Below, in pieces: positions 47,771 to 56,243 of a stretch of DNA of 64,000 nt. Below the pieces are notes generated by a model. The model was not told where the DNA came from. It worked only from the letters and a program-made list of their open reading frames with translations, and did no database searches. The stretch is from Eubacterium limosum. Its GTDB lineage: Bacteria; Bacillota; Clostridia; Eubacteriales; Eubacteriaceae. The position numbers were made by a program, and so were the translations under genes. Position 1 is the first letter of the stretch; the number at the start of each line of letters is the position of its first letter. The DNA lies in assembly GCF_000807675.2 (NCBI RefSeq), contig NZ_CP019962.1, forward strand, positions 2,666,001-2,730,000, written 5' to 3'.

Positions 47771-49783
47771 ATGAAAAAGAAATTGAATGCTATTACAATC
47801 GGGATGATTATTTTAATCGTTTCCGCTGTCCTGTGCCTGGCGTTGATACAATGGCTCTACCGGGTGGATAATAAGTATACCCAAACGACGCCACAGGCCG
47901 AAGACGGTGTTCTGACACTGACGGCAGATGCTTTTTCTAAAGATAAGCTTTTCTGTCTGGTTGACGGATGGGCTTTTTACCAGGGAAAACAGCTGAATCC
48001 GGCGGATTTTGCCGCGGATGGGCCTGGGCAGCCTGAGCCGACAGAATACGTTTATATCGGTGAATATCCTGATTTTTCCATGCGCAATCTTCGGACATCC
48101 CCCTATGGGATTGGCGCTTATCACCTGAAAATTATTAACGAAGGCGACCCTGTTATCTTGAGTATAGCTTTTCAGGAGATCTTTTCGAGCGCGGATATCT
48201 GGGTGAACGGCAAGCCGGTGGAAACTTTGGGAAACACAAATCCTCAGCAGTATGAGCCTTATATTAAAAACACAGTGATCAGCTTTGAGGCAGGGGCAGA
48301 AACCGACATTCTCATCAACACCGCCAATTTCAGCCATTATTATAGCGGGATTTACTATCCGCCTGTGTTGGGAGAGGCGCAGGAAGTCAGCTACCTGATT
48401 TTCGTGAATCAGCTGTTTTATGCATTTTTGTGTATTGCCAGCCTGGTCATCGCAGTTTTTACACTGGTGGTCTGGATGTCACCGGGGAGGGACAGGCTCT
48501 TTTTCTACTATGGTCTCATGACGCTGTCCTTTGGGCTGCATGTGGCCTATCAGCCGCTTCGGTGGCTGGGAATTCCCCTGACGGAATCCCTCTATGCGCT
48601 GGAGGACTGCACCAGCTATGTCATGCTCTTATGCGTTATTGCTATCAGCAGTATTATATCACAGGTAGATCGGAAAAGCATCTATCGGGCTTTTATTTTT
48701 CCGCTGTCTGTCACTATGTGTGTGGTTTCGGTAGTGGTGCCGCTTTTGGTGCTGCCGGGAGCGCCCTGGTTGATCAACCTCTATGGCGGTTTCCTGGATT
48801 TTTATCAGCTTCTGGCCTTTGTCTATCTGATGGCTGCTGCGGTTCTGGCCCTTAAAAGAAGAGAGGTAAAGGCCTATTTCCTCATGGCCGCCAACGCAGT
48901 GTTTGGCATTAGCCTGCTGGTTCAGATTACCAGCAGCAACGCCTTTGAGCCCATTTATACTGGCTGGCAGAGCGAGTACTGCGGCTTTATTCTGGTGCTG
49001 ATCTTTGGCGGGATGATGGTGTTTTATTACCGGCAGGTTTTGAGTGAAAATAAACGGCTCACAGCGCATCTTGAAGAGGAAGTGGCCGTACGTACCAGAG
49101 AACTGACAACCCTGATGAACGAGCGTAAAAAGTTTCTCTCTGATCTGGCCCATGATCTCAAAGCGCCGGTAACGGCCATCCAGGGGTTCATTGAGCTGGT
49201 GAAGTATGGGAATGTGCAGGTGGACGAAGAGATCCAGCGCTACCTGGAGGTCATTAACCAGAAATCCAACGAGGTACAGACAAAGGTGCGCAGTCTTCAG
49301 GAGTTTACCAGTCAGGATGAGGCTGTTATGAAAAAGGAAAAAATAGATCTTGGAAGATTGCTGGATGATTTTTATGAAAATAACCGTCCCGACGCAGAGG
49401 CAAACGGTATAAGCTTTAGTATAATCAAGCCTGGAAAACCCATAGAAATGATGGGAAACCCGGAACTTATCTACCGCGTGTTTGAGAACCTGTTTTACAA
49501 TGCCATGAGCTTCACCCCCATGAACGGCAGGATCAAGGTCGAGGCCACGCTGGAGGAAAAGTGGGTGGTGATCCGGTTTTCGGATAACGGCGCGGGCATA
49601 CCGCCGGATATTCAGCCTAAGATTTTCGATCGCTTTTATACCACACGCGGTGAGAACAGCGATTCGCAGGGGCTTGGGCTTTTTATTGTCCGCTACACGA
49701 TCAAGGCCCATGGCGGCACCATCGACGCTGCGTCGGAAATGGGGGCAGGGACGACCTTTACCATCCGGCTTAAAACTCTTTAA
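47771..49783 (+). CDS. 7TM-type sensor histidine kinase
   Basis: 670 aa. N-terminal membrane anchor, an extracellular beta-sandwich (SIAFQEIFSSADIWVNGKPVETLGN resembles the 7TMR-DISMED2/galactose-binding domain), seven membrane helices (VNQLFYAFLCIASLVIAVF onward), a coiled stretch, then HisKA (H in FLSDLAHDLKAPVTAI, near residue 460) and HATPase_c with NLFYNAMSFT, FSDNGAGIPP and GLGLFIVR. Likely partner of the OmpR-type regulator upstream. Ligand unknown. Confidence 0.88.
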   Translation: MKKKLNAITIGMIILIVSAVLCLALIQWLYRVDNKYTQTTPQAEDGVLTLTADAFSKDKLFCLVDGWAFYQGKQLNPADFAADGPGQPEPTEYVYIGEYPDFSMRNLRTSPYGIGAYHLKIINEGDPVILSIAFQEIFSSADIWVNGKPVETLGNTNPQQYEPYIKNTVISFEAGAETDILINTANFSHYYSGIYYPPVLGEAQEVSYLIFVNQLFYAFLCIASLVIAVFTLVVWMSPGRDRLFFYYGLMTLSFGLHVAYQPLRWLGIPLTESLYALEDCTSYVMLLCVIAISSIISQVDRKSIYRAFIFPLSVTMCVVSVVVPLLVLPGAPWLINLYGGFLDFYQLLAFVYLMAAAVLALKRREVKAYFLMAANAVFGISLLVQITSSNAFEPIYTGWQSEYCGFILVLIFGGMMVFYYRQVLSENKRLTAHLEEEVAVRTRELTTLMNERKKFLSDLAHDLKAPVTAIQGFIELVKYGNVQVDEEIQRYLEVINQKSNEVQTKVRSLQEFTSQDEAVMKKEKIDLGRLLDDFYENNRPDAEANGISFSIIKPGKPIEMMGNPELIYRVFENLFYNAMSFTPMNGRIKVEATLEEKWVVIRFSDNGAGIPPDIQPKIFDRFYTTRGENSDSQGLGLFIVRYTIKAHGGTIDAASEMGAGTTFTIRLKTL

Positions 49784-49886
49784 GCATGTTCAAGAAAGCT
49801 TCAAATAGCAGCGCGGCCTCTGGAATACAGTGTATGTCGGGCGTATAATAAAACGACAAACGATCAACTATTCAGGAGGCAGTAAT

Positions 49887-50684
49887 ATGAATTTGAAGCA
49901 AAAGTATGGTGAATGGGCGTTGGTGTGCGGCGCCACAGATGGCATAGGAAAAGCCTTTGCCGAGTATTTTGCGGCCAATGGGCTGAGCGTCGTGCTGGTG
50001 GGCCGGCGGGCCGAAAAGCTTCAGGCGCTCGCAGAAGAATTGGAACAAGGCTATGGAGTTAAATCAATGGCTGTGCCGCAGGATCTGACCGCGGACAGCG
50101 CTTCAGAAAACCTGATCAAAGCCACAGAGAGCCTTGACATCGGCATTTTAAATTATGTGGCGACCTTCCATAAGATGGGACGATATTCCCATGCCGCCTA
50201 TCCAGATATTCAGAAGATTATTGACATTAACATCAATACCTATGCGAAGCTGCTGCACCACTTTACCGCTTTGTTTGCAGCGCGGGACAGAGGCGCTGTT
50301 GTGACGATGACCTCGCTGACCGCTGTGACAGCATCCCCTTACAATGCGGCTTATGGAGCGGCCAAAGCTTTTCAGCTCATTTTGACAGAAGGCGTGGCCA
50401 GAGAGTTCCATGATGCCGATGTGGATATTCTGGTCATTACCGCGGGCTCTACCCAGACACCGGACTGGTTTAGGAACCAGCCCCAGGGTGACATAGACAA
50501 CAGCCAGGCCATGACGCCACAGGAAGTGGTAGAGGAAGGCATGGGTATGCTGGGAAAGGCAAATTCGTACATTGTGGGCAGGATTAACCAGGACGCCTAC
50601 AAAAAATACACAGCGGAAATGACAAGGGATGAAGCTGCCGCTCTGATGGGCAGCTATTTCGAGGAAGAATACAGAGATAAATAA
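49887..50684 (+). CDS. Short-chain dehydrogenase/reductase
   Basis: 265 aa. NAD(P)-binding VCGATDGIGKAFAEYFA and catalytic S...YNAAYGAAKAF (Y-x-x-x-K) are present; RRAEK after the Gly motif suggests NADP(H). Closest in style to the 17-beta-HSD-type group. ATG 49887 behind AGGAGG. Single-gene unit; substrate unknown. Confidence 0.87.
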   Translation: MNLKQKYGEWALVCGATDGIGKAFAEYFAANGLSVVLVGRRAEKLQALAEELEQGYGVKSMAVPQDLTADSASENLIKATESLDIGILNYVATFHKMGRYSHAAYPDIQKIIDININTYAKLLHHFTALFAARDRGAVVTMTSLTAVTASPYNAAYGAAKAFQLILTEGVAREFHDADVDILVITAGSTQTPDWFRNQPQGDIDNSQAMTPQEVVEEGMGMLGKANSYIVGRINQDAYKKYTAEMTRDEAAALMGSYFEEEYRDK

Positions 50685-50703
50685 AAAAACGTCTGCTGTG
50701 CAC

Positions 50704-50752
50704 AGAACGCCGCGCCGGCCCTTTTATAAAAAAGGGTGCGGCGTTCTTTTTT
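50704..50752 (+). terminator. SDR gene terminator
   Basis: AGAACGCCGC/GCGGCGTTCT long stem with inner pairing, then T6. Confidence 0.85.
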
Positions 50753-50777
50753 GCAGAGGTAGATAGTCTTAAACGGC

Positions 50778-50806
50778 TTTTCAAAGAAACAGGCTTATGG
50801 TATAAT
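50778..50806 (+). promoter_or_regulatory. Promoter of the Pro/Glu/Thr-rich protein gene
   Basis: TTTTCA (50778-50783), 17-base spacer, TATAAT (50801-50806). Matches the response-regulator promoter at 45233 in the bases around both boxes. Confidence 0.55.
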
Positions 50807-50844
50807 GACTAAGAATTTTAAAAAGGAAAAAGATAGGAGGAGCA

Positions 50845-51759
50845 ATGAACAGTATTAAGAAGATGTTATTTGTCTTGACTGGCTTACTGGTATTCGTTTG
50901 CCTCCCTGTTTTGGCAGAGGAGACGACGCCAAAGCAAACGACCTTGACAACAGAACCGTCGACGACGGTTGAATCTCAGATGACACCCTCTGTAGAGGAA
51001 CCGCTGACAACGCCGGATGAGGCCGTGACAGTGAGCCCGGAGACAGAGGTACAGGAGGAAAATACCGAAGCGGTTACACCAGAGCAGGCAGAGGATCAAG
51101 CGCCAGTTCCAGAGACTACGGTTCAGCAGCCGGAGGATGAAGCAGCAGCTCCGGAAATACCGGAAAATCTGGCGGAGGTTTTTGTGGATTCCAACGCCCT
51201 GAACAGTACCATCAGCATTGAGCTGAACGATGAAATTGTCAGCGGCCCCGGCAATAAAGTGCTGGCCGTCATACCGGCAGGCGCGCATTTCCGCGTGATC
51301 ACAGAGCCGGCAGAAGGCAGCGAGCGTATGGCAGTTAACATGATGGTCAAAACCAAGGATGGTACGGTGGCGTCCGTCGAACCCTTAAGCGAGGAGGACA
51401 ATGCGCAGGATTACCAGATGCCGGAGAACGCTGAGGGAATTTCAGGCGCCGTTTTCTTTGGCAATCGTGAAGAAAATACCAGCGATGAGGCCAAGAGCTT
51501 TACCGTATCGACTGCGTCGGACAATATCAACAAGCAGACCATTGTAAACAGTGAGGAAAAGCTGGAGACTGTGGCGGATAACGCGCAGACAGCGGACAAT
51601 GCCATGGTTGAGCAGGCCGGAGAGGCACAGCCAGAGGTTTCAGAGATCTCTGAAGCGCCGTCTACCGGCATCGAGGATCACATTGATTTTATCCCTCTGT
51701 TTTTATGCACACTGATGATCGCAGGTGTGATACTGTGGTCCAGAAGAGCTTTAAATTAA
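50845..51759 (+). CDS. Secreted Pro/Glu/Thr-rich membrane-anchored protein
   Basis: 304 aa. Signal peptide (MLFVLTGLLVFVCLPVLA), then about 80 residues of low-complexity Thr/Glu/Pro/Gln sequence likely to span the wall, a small folded-looking central domain (about residues 110-190, VFVDSNALNSTISIELNDEIV...VIPAGAHFRVITEP), another acidic Asn/Ala/Glu stretch and a C-terminal membrane helix (IPLFLCTLMIAGVILW) with RRALN. No LPxTG. Not recognised; may be a surface stalk. Same general plan as the 46008-47732 protein. Confidence 0.65.
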   Translation: MNSIKKMLFVLTGLLVFVCLPVLAEETTPKQTTLTTEPSTTVESQMTPSVEEPLTTPDEAVTVSPETEVQEENTEAVTPEQAEDQAPVPETTVQQPEDEAAAPEIPENLAEVFVDSNALNSTISIELNDEIVSGPGNKVLAVIPAGAHFRVITEPAEGSERMAVNMMVKTKDGTVASVEPLSEEDNAQDYQMPENAEGISGAVFFGNREENTSDEAKSFTVSTASDNINKQTIVNSEEKLETVADNAQTADNAMVEQAGEAQPEVSEISEAPSTGIEDHIDFIPLFLCTLMIAGVILWSRRALN

Positions 51760-51770
51760 AAATTCTTAAG

Positions 51771-51799
51771 GCCGAATCCCGGATGGATTCGGTCTTTTG
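51771..51799 (+). terminator. Terminator of the Pro/Glu/Thr-rich protein gene
   Basis: GCCGAATCC pairs with GGATTCGGT, then CTTTTG. Confidence 0.7.
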
Positions 51800-51841
51800 C
51801 TTTAGTGTATTAAAAAAAAACCAAAGATTAGCAAAAAAATA

Positions 51842-51870
51842 TTGTCTAATGTATACATTAATATTATAAT
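51842..51870 (+). promoter_or_regulatory. Promoter of gdh
   Basis: TTGTCT (51842-51847), 17-base spacer with the palindrome AATGTATACATT, TATAAT (51865-51870). Confidence 0.7.
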
Positions 51871-51921
51871 ATTTACCAAGGAAGCAACAACTTAATACAA
51901 TACGTAGGAGGAACACGTAAA

Positions 51922-53172
51922 ATGATGAGTGAATTTGAAATGTACCGACAGCAGTTGCGCAACGCAATTGATGAAATGGAACTGGATAATAAGGAAGCCG
52001 TATACGATCTTTTGAGCGAGGTTAACCGCTTTTATGAAGTATCTTTCCCAGTCCAGATGGACGATGGAACGAAGAAAGTCTTTAAGGGCTACCGTTCACA
52101 GCATAATTCCGCACTTGGACCAACAAAAGGTGGCTTAAGATTCCATCCGGGCGTTGACGAAGGCGAAGTAAAAGCATTATCTGCATGGATGTCAATGAAG
52201 TGTGCTGTAGCCGGTATCCCTTATGGCGGCGGTAAAGGCGGTATCACCGTTGATCCTAAGAAGCTCTCTGAACGTGAGCTTGAAAATCTGACAAGAGGTT
52301 TTGTGAAAGCAATGCATCCGGCGTTCGGTGAAAAGTTTGATATTCCGGCTCCGGATGTTAACACAAACGGCCAGATCATGTCCTGGATGATTGATGAATA
52401 CAATGCCATCACCAGAAGCCAGAACATCGGCGTATTCACCGGTAAACCACTGGAACTGGGTGGTTCTCTGGGCAGAACCGAAGCTACCGGCTACGGCGTA
52501 GGCTTTACCGTGCGTGAAGCGGCTGCTAAAATTGGTCTGGACCTGAAGGGTGCGCGCGTTGTGCTGCAGGGCTTTGGTAATGTCGGAAGCTTTGCGGCAG
52601 AATGGCTTTACAAACAGGGCTGCAAGATCATCGCTATTTCCAACAGCCGTAATGGTCTCTACGATGCAGAAGGTATGAACATTCCGGCCTTAATGAAATA
52701 CTACGAAGAAAACGGCAATGACCTGGCAGGCTATCCAGACGCAAAACCATTTGATAAAGACGAAATCTTCTCAATCGAATGTGATATCCTCCTGCCTTGC
52801 GGTCTGGGCGGAGCCATTACCAAGGACAATGCGGATAAGATCAATACTAAGATTATCAGCGAAGGCGCCAACGGACCGTTGACACCGGAAGCCGATGAAA
52901 TTTTAATTAAAAAAGGCGTATTTATCGTACCGGATATCTTGGCAAACAGCGGCGGGGTTACCGTATCTTACTTCGAGTGGGTTCAGAACCTTCAGGGCTA
53001 CTACTGGAGCAAGGAAGAAGTTTTTGAAAAAGAAGAAGACCTGATCGTTAAAGCCTTCAACGGCGTATACGATGTACTGGTCAATGAAAAAGCCTCCAAT
53101 ATGCGTACAGCGGCTTTCAACTATGCCATTAAGAAGATTGCAAAGGCCATGAAGCTTAAAGGCTGGTACTAA
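51922..53172 (+). CDS. gdhA: Glutamate dehydrogenase
   Basis: 416 aa, hexameric-type (Glu/Leu/Phe/Val DH family). Catalytic Lys in SMKCAVAGIPYGGGKGGI, substrate region RSQHNSALGPTKGGLRFHPG, APDVNTNGQIMSWMID, and the NAD(P) Rossmann GFGNVGSFAAEW. Interconverts glutamate with 2-oxoglutarate and ammonia; size and style fit the NAD-linked RocG/GudB-type enzymes. Either of two adjacent ATGs (51922, 51925) can be used behind AGGAGG. Single gene with own promoter. Confidence 0.95.
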   Translation: MMSEFEMYRQQLRNAIDEMELDNKEAVYDLLSEVNRFYEVSFPVQMDDGTKKVFKGYRSQHNSALGPTKGGLRFHPGVDEGEVKALSAWMSMKCAVAGIPYGGGKGGITVDPKKLSERELENLTRGFVKAMHPAFGEKFDIPAPDVNTNGQIMSWMIDEYNAITRSQNIGVFTGKPLELGGSLGRTEATGYGVGFTVREAAAKIGLDLKGARVVLQGFGNVGSFAAEWLYKQGCKIIAISNSRNGLYDAEGMNIPALMKYYEENGNDLAGYPDAKPFDKDEIFSIECDILLPCGLGGAITKDNADKINTKIISEGANGPLTPEADEILIKKGVFIVPDILANSGGVTVSYFEWVQNLQGYYWSKEEVFEKEEDLIVKAFNGVYDVLVNEKASNMRTAAFNYAIKKIAKAMKLKGWY

Positions 53173-53298
53173 TTCTGGCGTCAAAAACACCCGAACTGCT
53201 GCGTTACAGCGTTTTTGAGCCTCAGTCACATATTTAAAATATGCTCCTTCGGCTCAAAAACGCCGCGCCTTGCATTTTGGGCGTTTTTATAGCCAGAA
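53173..53298. repeat. 126-bp imperfect palindrome after gdh
   Basis: Outer arms TTCTGGCGTCAAAAACACCC and GGGCGTTTTTATAGCCAGAA pair imperfectly; inner arms GCGTTTTTGAGCC and GGCTCAAAAACGC pair perfectly. No ORF inside. It starts at the base after the gdh stop, so it may end or stabilise the gdh mRNA, or be a small mobile (MITE-like) element. Confidence 0.6.
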
Positions 53299-53348
53299 TG
53301 GTGAGATGGTATATATTGCGTAAAATATGCGAAACACATATAAAAGCA

Positions 53349-53393
53349 ACAATATATTGCGGTATACGTCGAAATGGCGTATACCGTTTTTTC
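53349..53393 (+). repeat. Dispersed GGTATACG hairpin, copy 4
   Basis: CGGTATACG (53360-53368) and CGTATACCG (53378-53386) around TCGAAATGG, preceded by AACAATATATTG and followed by T6C. The 313-bp gap 53173-53485 holds only this, the palindrome and a TATAAT-like box near 53450. Confidence 0.7.
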
Positions 53394-53485
53394 TATTTTT
53401 TTCTATTGAAGGACAGATATTACCATTAACTGGGGCAGACGGACTGTGGTATAATAATAAAAACGAAAGAAGGCAGGTTTTGGGG

Positions 53486-53773
53486 ATGGCAGAAATTAAT
53501 ATTTATGAAACGACACTAAATCATAACGGTGAGCAGGGAATCATTGATTTTAATGTGCTTCTGAAGGCTTTCCAGAATGCAGGGATCACCATTAATGTGT
53601 TTAATATCTGGGACAATCCGAGCTTGATGACAGAGGTCCGTCCGGTGGAGCAGGTACTGCTGCAGGAGGGCGTTGAAGCAATGCCCATTACCGTTGTTGG
53701 CGGCGAAATCTGGAAAAAGGGCGCCTATCCGGATTATAGTGAGCTCATGATGTGGAGCGCTAAAACAGAGTAA
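53486..53773 (+). CDS. ArsD-like protein without cysteines
   Basis: 95 aa, soluble. Follows the ArsD pattern in its C-terminal part: INVFNIWDNPSLMTEV...LLQEGVEAMPITVVGGEIWKKGAYPDYSELMMW matches the EGxEaLPLxlVdGeiv...GxYPtreEL run. ArsD passes arsenite to ArsA using N-terminal cysteines; this protein has no cysteine at all, and no arsenic genes are nearby. So a different role is likely. Monocistronic, with terminator. The ribosome site is weak (GGCAGG), which leaves the start somewhat open. Confidence 0.65.
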   Translation: MAEINIYETTLNHNGEQGIIDFNVLLKAFQNAGITINVFNIWDNPSLMTEVRPVEQVLLQEGVEAMPITVVGGEIWKKGAYPDYSELMMWSAKTE

Positions 53774-53774
53774 T

Positions 53775-53814
53775 AAAAAAGCTGTATGACCCGTGTAAGG
53801 CCATGCAGCTTTTT
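53775..53814. terminator. Convergent terminator after the ArsD-like gene
   Basis: AAAGCTGTATG pairs with CATGCAGCTTT (one G-T), T5 on the plus side and T6 on the minus side. Confidence 0.8.
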
Positions 53815-53819
53815 CTTTT

Positions 53820-54050
53820 CTAAACCTCGTAGGGAATGCCGGCGAATACCTCCTGCATTTCCTCAGGCTCTGCGTTATAAATTTTTAAGATGAGCCCATT
53901 GACCAACGTGATGATCTCCTGTGAATCCACAGTGCCGTCGTTGGCTGGTTTGGCGGCGTAAAGCGCGCAGAGCATCTCGTTCCGGGTTGTTCCTGTAATA
54001 CCGCTGAACAAACTGTTCAGGACTCTTTTTTCCTGTTCGTTTAATTTCAT
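53820..54050 (-). CDS. Small protein of unknown function (76 aa)
   Basis: Not recognised. All-helical-looking soluble protein starting MKLNEQEKRVLNSLFSGITG and ending PEEMQEVFAGIPYEV, with one Cys. Ribosome site AGGGG before ATG. Shares the strand with the ABC-F gene, which ends 89 bp before it, and shares a bidirectional terminator with the ArsD-like gene. Confidence 0.55.
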   Translation of the reverse strand: MKLNEQEKRVLNSLFSGITGTTRNEMLCALYAAKPANDGTVDSQEIITLVNGLILKIYNAEPEEMQEVFAGIPYEV

Positions 54051-54138
54051 ATTTTTATCCCCTTGATTTCTGGTTTTAGACTATTATAACAATTATCCCA
54101 TGACAATCAAGAGATTATCTGGCGGGATAAGAAGAATA

Positions 54139-56076
54139 TTATTGTTCCTCCCACTCCTCGATTTCGAGCAGCAGCTCCTCCCAGCGGTCTGTCAGGCTGG
54201 TTACAGCTTCCCTGGCGGTATTATAAGCGGTGGTTACAGTGTTTACATTGTCCAAGTCATCATAAAAATCATTTTGGCACATCCGGGCTTCATAATCTGC
54301 GATTTCGTTTTCCAGGCGCTCGATGTCGGCTTCCACGGTTTTCAGTTCTTTCTTTTTACCGCGGAATGCAGCCTCCTGCTCCTTCTGTTTTTTACGGTCT
54401 GCCTTCTGCCGCGTTTTTGTGACCACGGTCCGGTTCTTTTCCGCTTCCAGGGATTCCCGGAGGGCGGCCTCATCCTTGTAATGGATATAGTCGTCATAAT
54501 TGCCCAGGGTGACCTCAATACCGGTGGGGGTGAAGTTATAGATCTTAGTCGCCACCCGGTTGAGAAAGTAACGGTCATGGGAGATAAACAAAAGCGTTCC
54601 CTGATAAGCGATCAGGGCGTTTTCGAGGATCTCCTTTGTGCGCATATCAATGTGGTTGGTGGGCTCATCCATGAGCAGGAAATTGGACTGGGACAGCATC
54701 AGGCGTGCCAGAAGAAGCCGGGCTTTTTCGCCGCCGGACAGAGCGTTCACAGCTTTGAACACATCGTCACCAGTAAATAAAAAGGCTGCCAGGATACTCC
54801 GCAGCTCGCCCTCGGTAAAATGTATATCAACGTCCCAGAGGGCCTCCAGAAGATTTTCATCATAAAACTGCTTTAAGTCATTGTTTTCCTGGTCATAATA
54901 GCCAACATGGACCTTGTGGCCGTACTCGATGACACCGCTGTCCCGTGATACCTTGTCCTGGATGATGCGGAACAGGGTGGTCTTGCCGATGCCGTTGGCG
55001 CCGATGATGCCCACTTTGTCGCCGCGGTGGATATCAAAAGAAATATTTTCAAAAAGGGGCTGTCCGTCAAAGGATTTTGACACGTCACGGACGGTCAGAA
55101 CATCCTTACCGCTCTGGATGCGGGGCTTGAAGTTGAAATGGGCGTCGGATTCGGTCTGGACCTTTTCCACCACCTCCATTTTTGCCAGAGCCTTTTCACG
55201 GCTGGCAGCGCGTTTAGAGCTGTGAACAGAGTTGTAACGGCGGAACCGGGCGATCATTTCCTGCTGGCGCTTAATTTCACGCATCTGCTGGGCATACTGG
55301 TGATCCAGATCCATGAGCAGCTTTTCTTTCTTTTCCACATAGGTGGTGTAGTTGCCGTTGTAGCTGTCCAGGGAATGGCGTGAGACTTCCAAAATACGGC
55401 CGCAGACCTTATCCAGAAAGTAGCGGTCATGGGAGATGATGACAAAGGCGCCGTCATAGGCTTTCAGAAACTGCTCCAGCCATTGGAGAGAGTCGATGTC
55501 CAGGTAGTTAGTGGGCTCGTCGAGGAGCAGAAGCTCAGGTTCCTGAAGCAGATTGCGTCCCAGGGCGGCCCGTGTTTTTTCGCCGCCCGACAGGACGCCA
55601 AAGGGCTTTGCCATATCCTCATCGGTAAATCCAAGGCCCTTGGCGATACCTCGGATGCGGCTGGGGTATTCATAGCCCTTTTGCTCTGCAAAGCGATCCT
55701 GCAGCTCGCCATAGGTTTTCATGACCTTTTCCTGCTCCGCGCCGTCTGTTTCGCCGATCTGGTGCTCCAGCTCACGCAACCGCTCCTCCAATTTAATGAG
55801 GGGATCAAAGACAGAGAGGAAGAGGGCGTCCAGCGTGGTGTCCGCAGAAAAATCGGCCTCCTGAGCCAGATAACCGATGGTCAGATTGGATTTTTTACTG
55901 ATGACGCCGCTGTCGGGGGTAAGCTGGCCGGCCAGTAGCCTGAGAAAGGTGGACTTGCCTGATCCGTTGCGCCCCACCAGGCCGATCATTTCCTTTTCCT
56001 GTATGGAGAGGCTCAGCTGGTTAAAAATTTCATTGATGCCGTAACTAAAACTAAGATTTTCAATATTTATAAGCAT
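54139..56076 (-). CDS. ABC-F family ATPase (ribosome-associated)
   Basis: 645 aa. Two tandem ATPase domains, no membrane part: Walker A GRNGSGKST and GANGIGKTT; signatures LSGGEKTRAALGRNLL and LSGGEKARLLLARLML; Walker B LLLLDEPTNYLD and LLMDEPTNHID. The linker between them (DHQYAQQMREIKRQQEMIARFRRY) is the P-site tRNA-interacting arm, and the C-terminus forms an anti-parallel coiled coil (KNRTVVTKTRQKADRKKQKEQEA...). Family members free stalled ribosomes or protect against antibiotics; closest in style to YdiF/Uup. Housekeeping rather than resistance is more likely. Confidence 0.88.
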   Translation of the reverse strand: MLINIENLSFSYGINEIFNQLSLSIQEKEMIGLVGRNGSGKSTFLRLLAGQLTPDSGVISKKSNLTIGYLAQEADFSADTTLDALFLSVFDPLIKLEERLRELEHQIGETDGAEQEKVMKTYGELQDRFAEQKGYEYPSRIRGIAKGLGFTDEDMAKPFGVLSGGEKTRAALGRNLLQEPELLLLDEPTNYLDIDSLQWLEQFLKAYDGAFVIISHDRYFLDKVCGRILEVSRHSLDSYNGNYTTYVEKKEKLLMDLDHQYAQQMREIKRQQEMIARFRRYNSVHSSKRAASREKALAKMEVVEKVQTESDAHFNFKPRIQSGKDVLTVRDVSKSFDGQPLFENISFDIHRGDKVGIIGANGIGKTTLFRIIQDKVSRDSGVIEYGHKVHVGYYDQENNDLKQFYDENLLEALWDVDIHFTEGELRSILAAFLFTGDDVFKAVNALSGGEKARLLLARLMLSQSNFLLMDEPTNHIDMRTKEILENALIAYQGTLLFISHDRYFLNRVATKIYNFTPTGIEVTLGNYDDYIHYKDEAALRESLEAEKNRTVVTKTRQKADRKKQKEQEAAFRGKKKELKTVEADIERLENEIADYEARMCQNDFYDDLDNVNTVTTAYNTAREAVTSLTDRWEELLLEIEEWEEQ

Positions 56077-56172
56077 AAGGTTTTCTGCCTGTTCTTTCCA
56101 TAGTATTCCTTATATATGATACCAAAAAAGAGGGGGTGTGTCGACTGCGGACAGAGGCAGGGAAAAGAAATT

Positions 56173-56195
56173 TGCAAAATGATGAATATTTTGCA
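56173..56195. promoter_or_regulatory. Inverted repeat upstream of the DUF1538 operon
   Basis: TGCAAAAT (56173-56180) and ATTTTGCA (56188-56195) around seven bases, about 50 bases ahead of the first DUF1538 start. Possible regulator site; the regulator is unknown. Confidence 0.45.
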
Positions 56196-56243
56196 TCTAA
56201 GTGGGTATAAAAAGAATGTATTCCAAAACGAGGAGGAGGTTTG

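Noticed and set aside
48659-49711. 350-codon open frame on the minus strand inside the 7TM kinase gene
   Set aside because: Antisense shadow of a clear kinase with intact HisKA and ATPase motifs; no ribosome site and no recognisable domain.
54100-54780. 226-codon plus-strand frame opposite the ABC-F gene
   Set aside because: Shadow of the ABC-F coding sequence; product shows no domain and no ribosome site.
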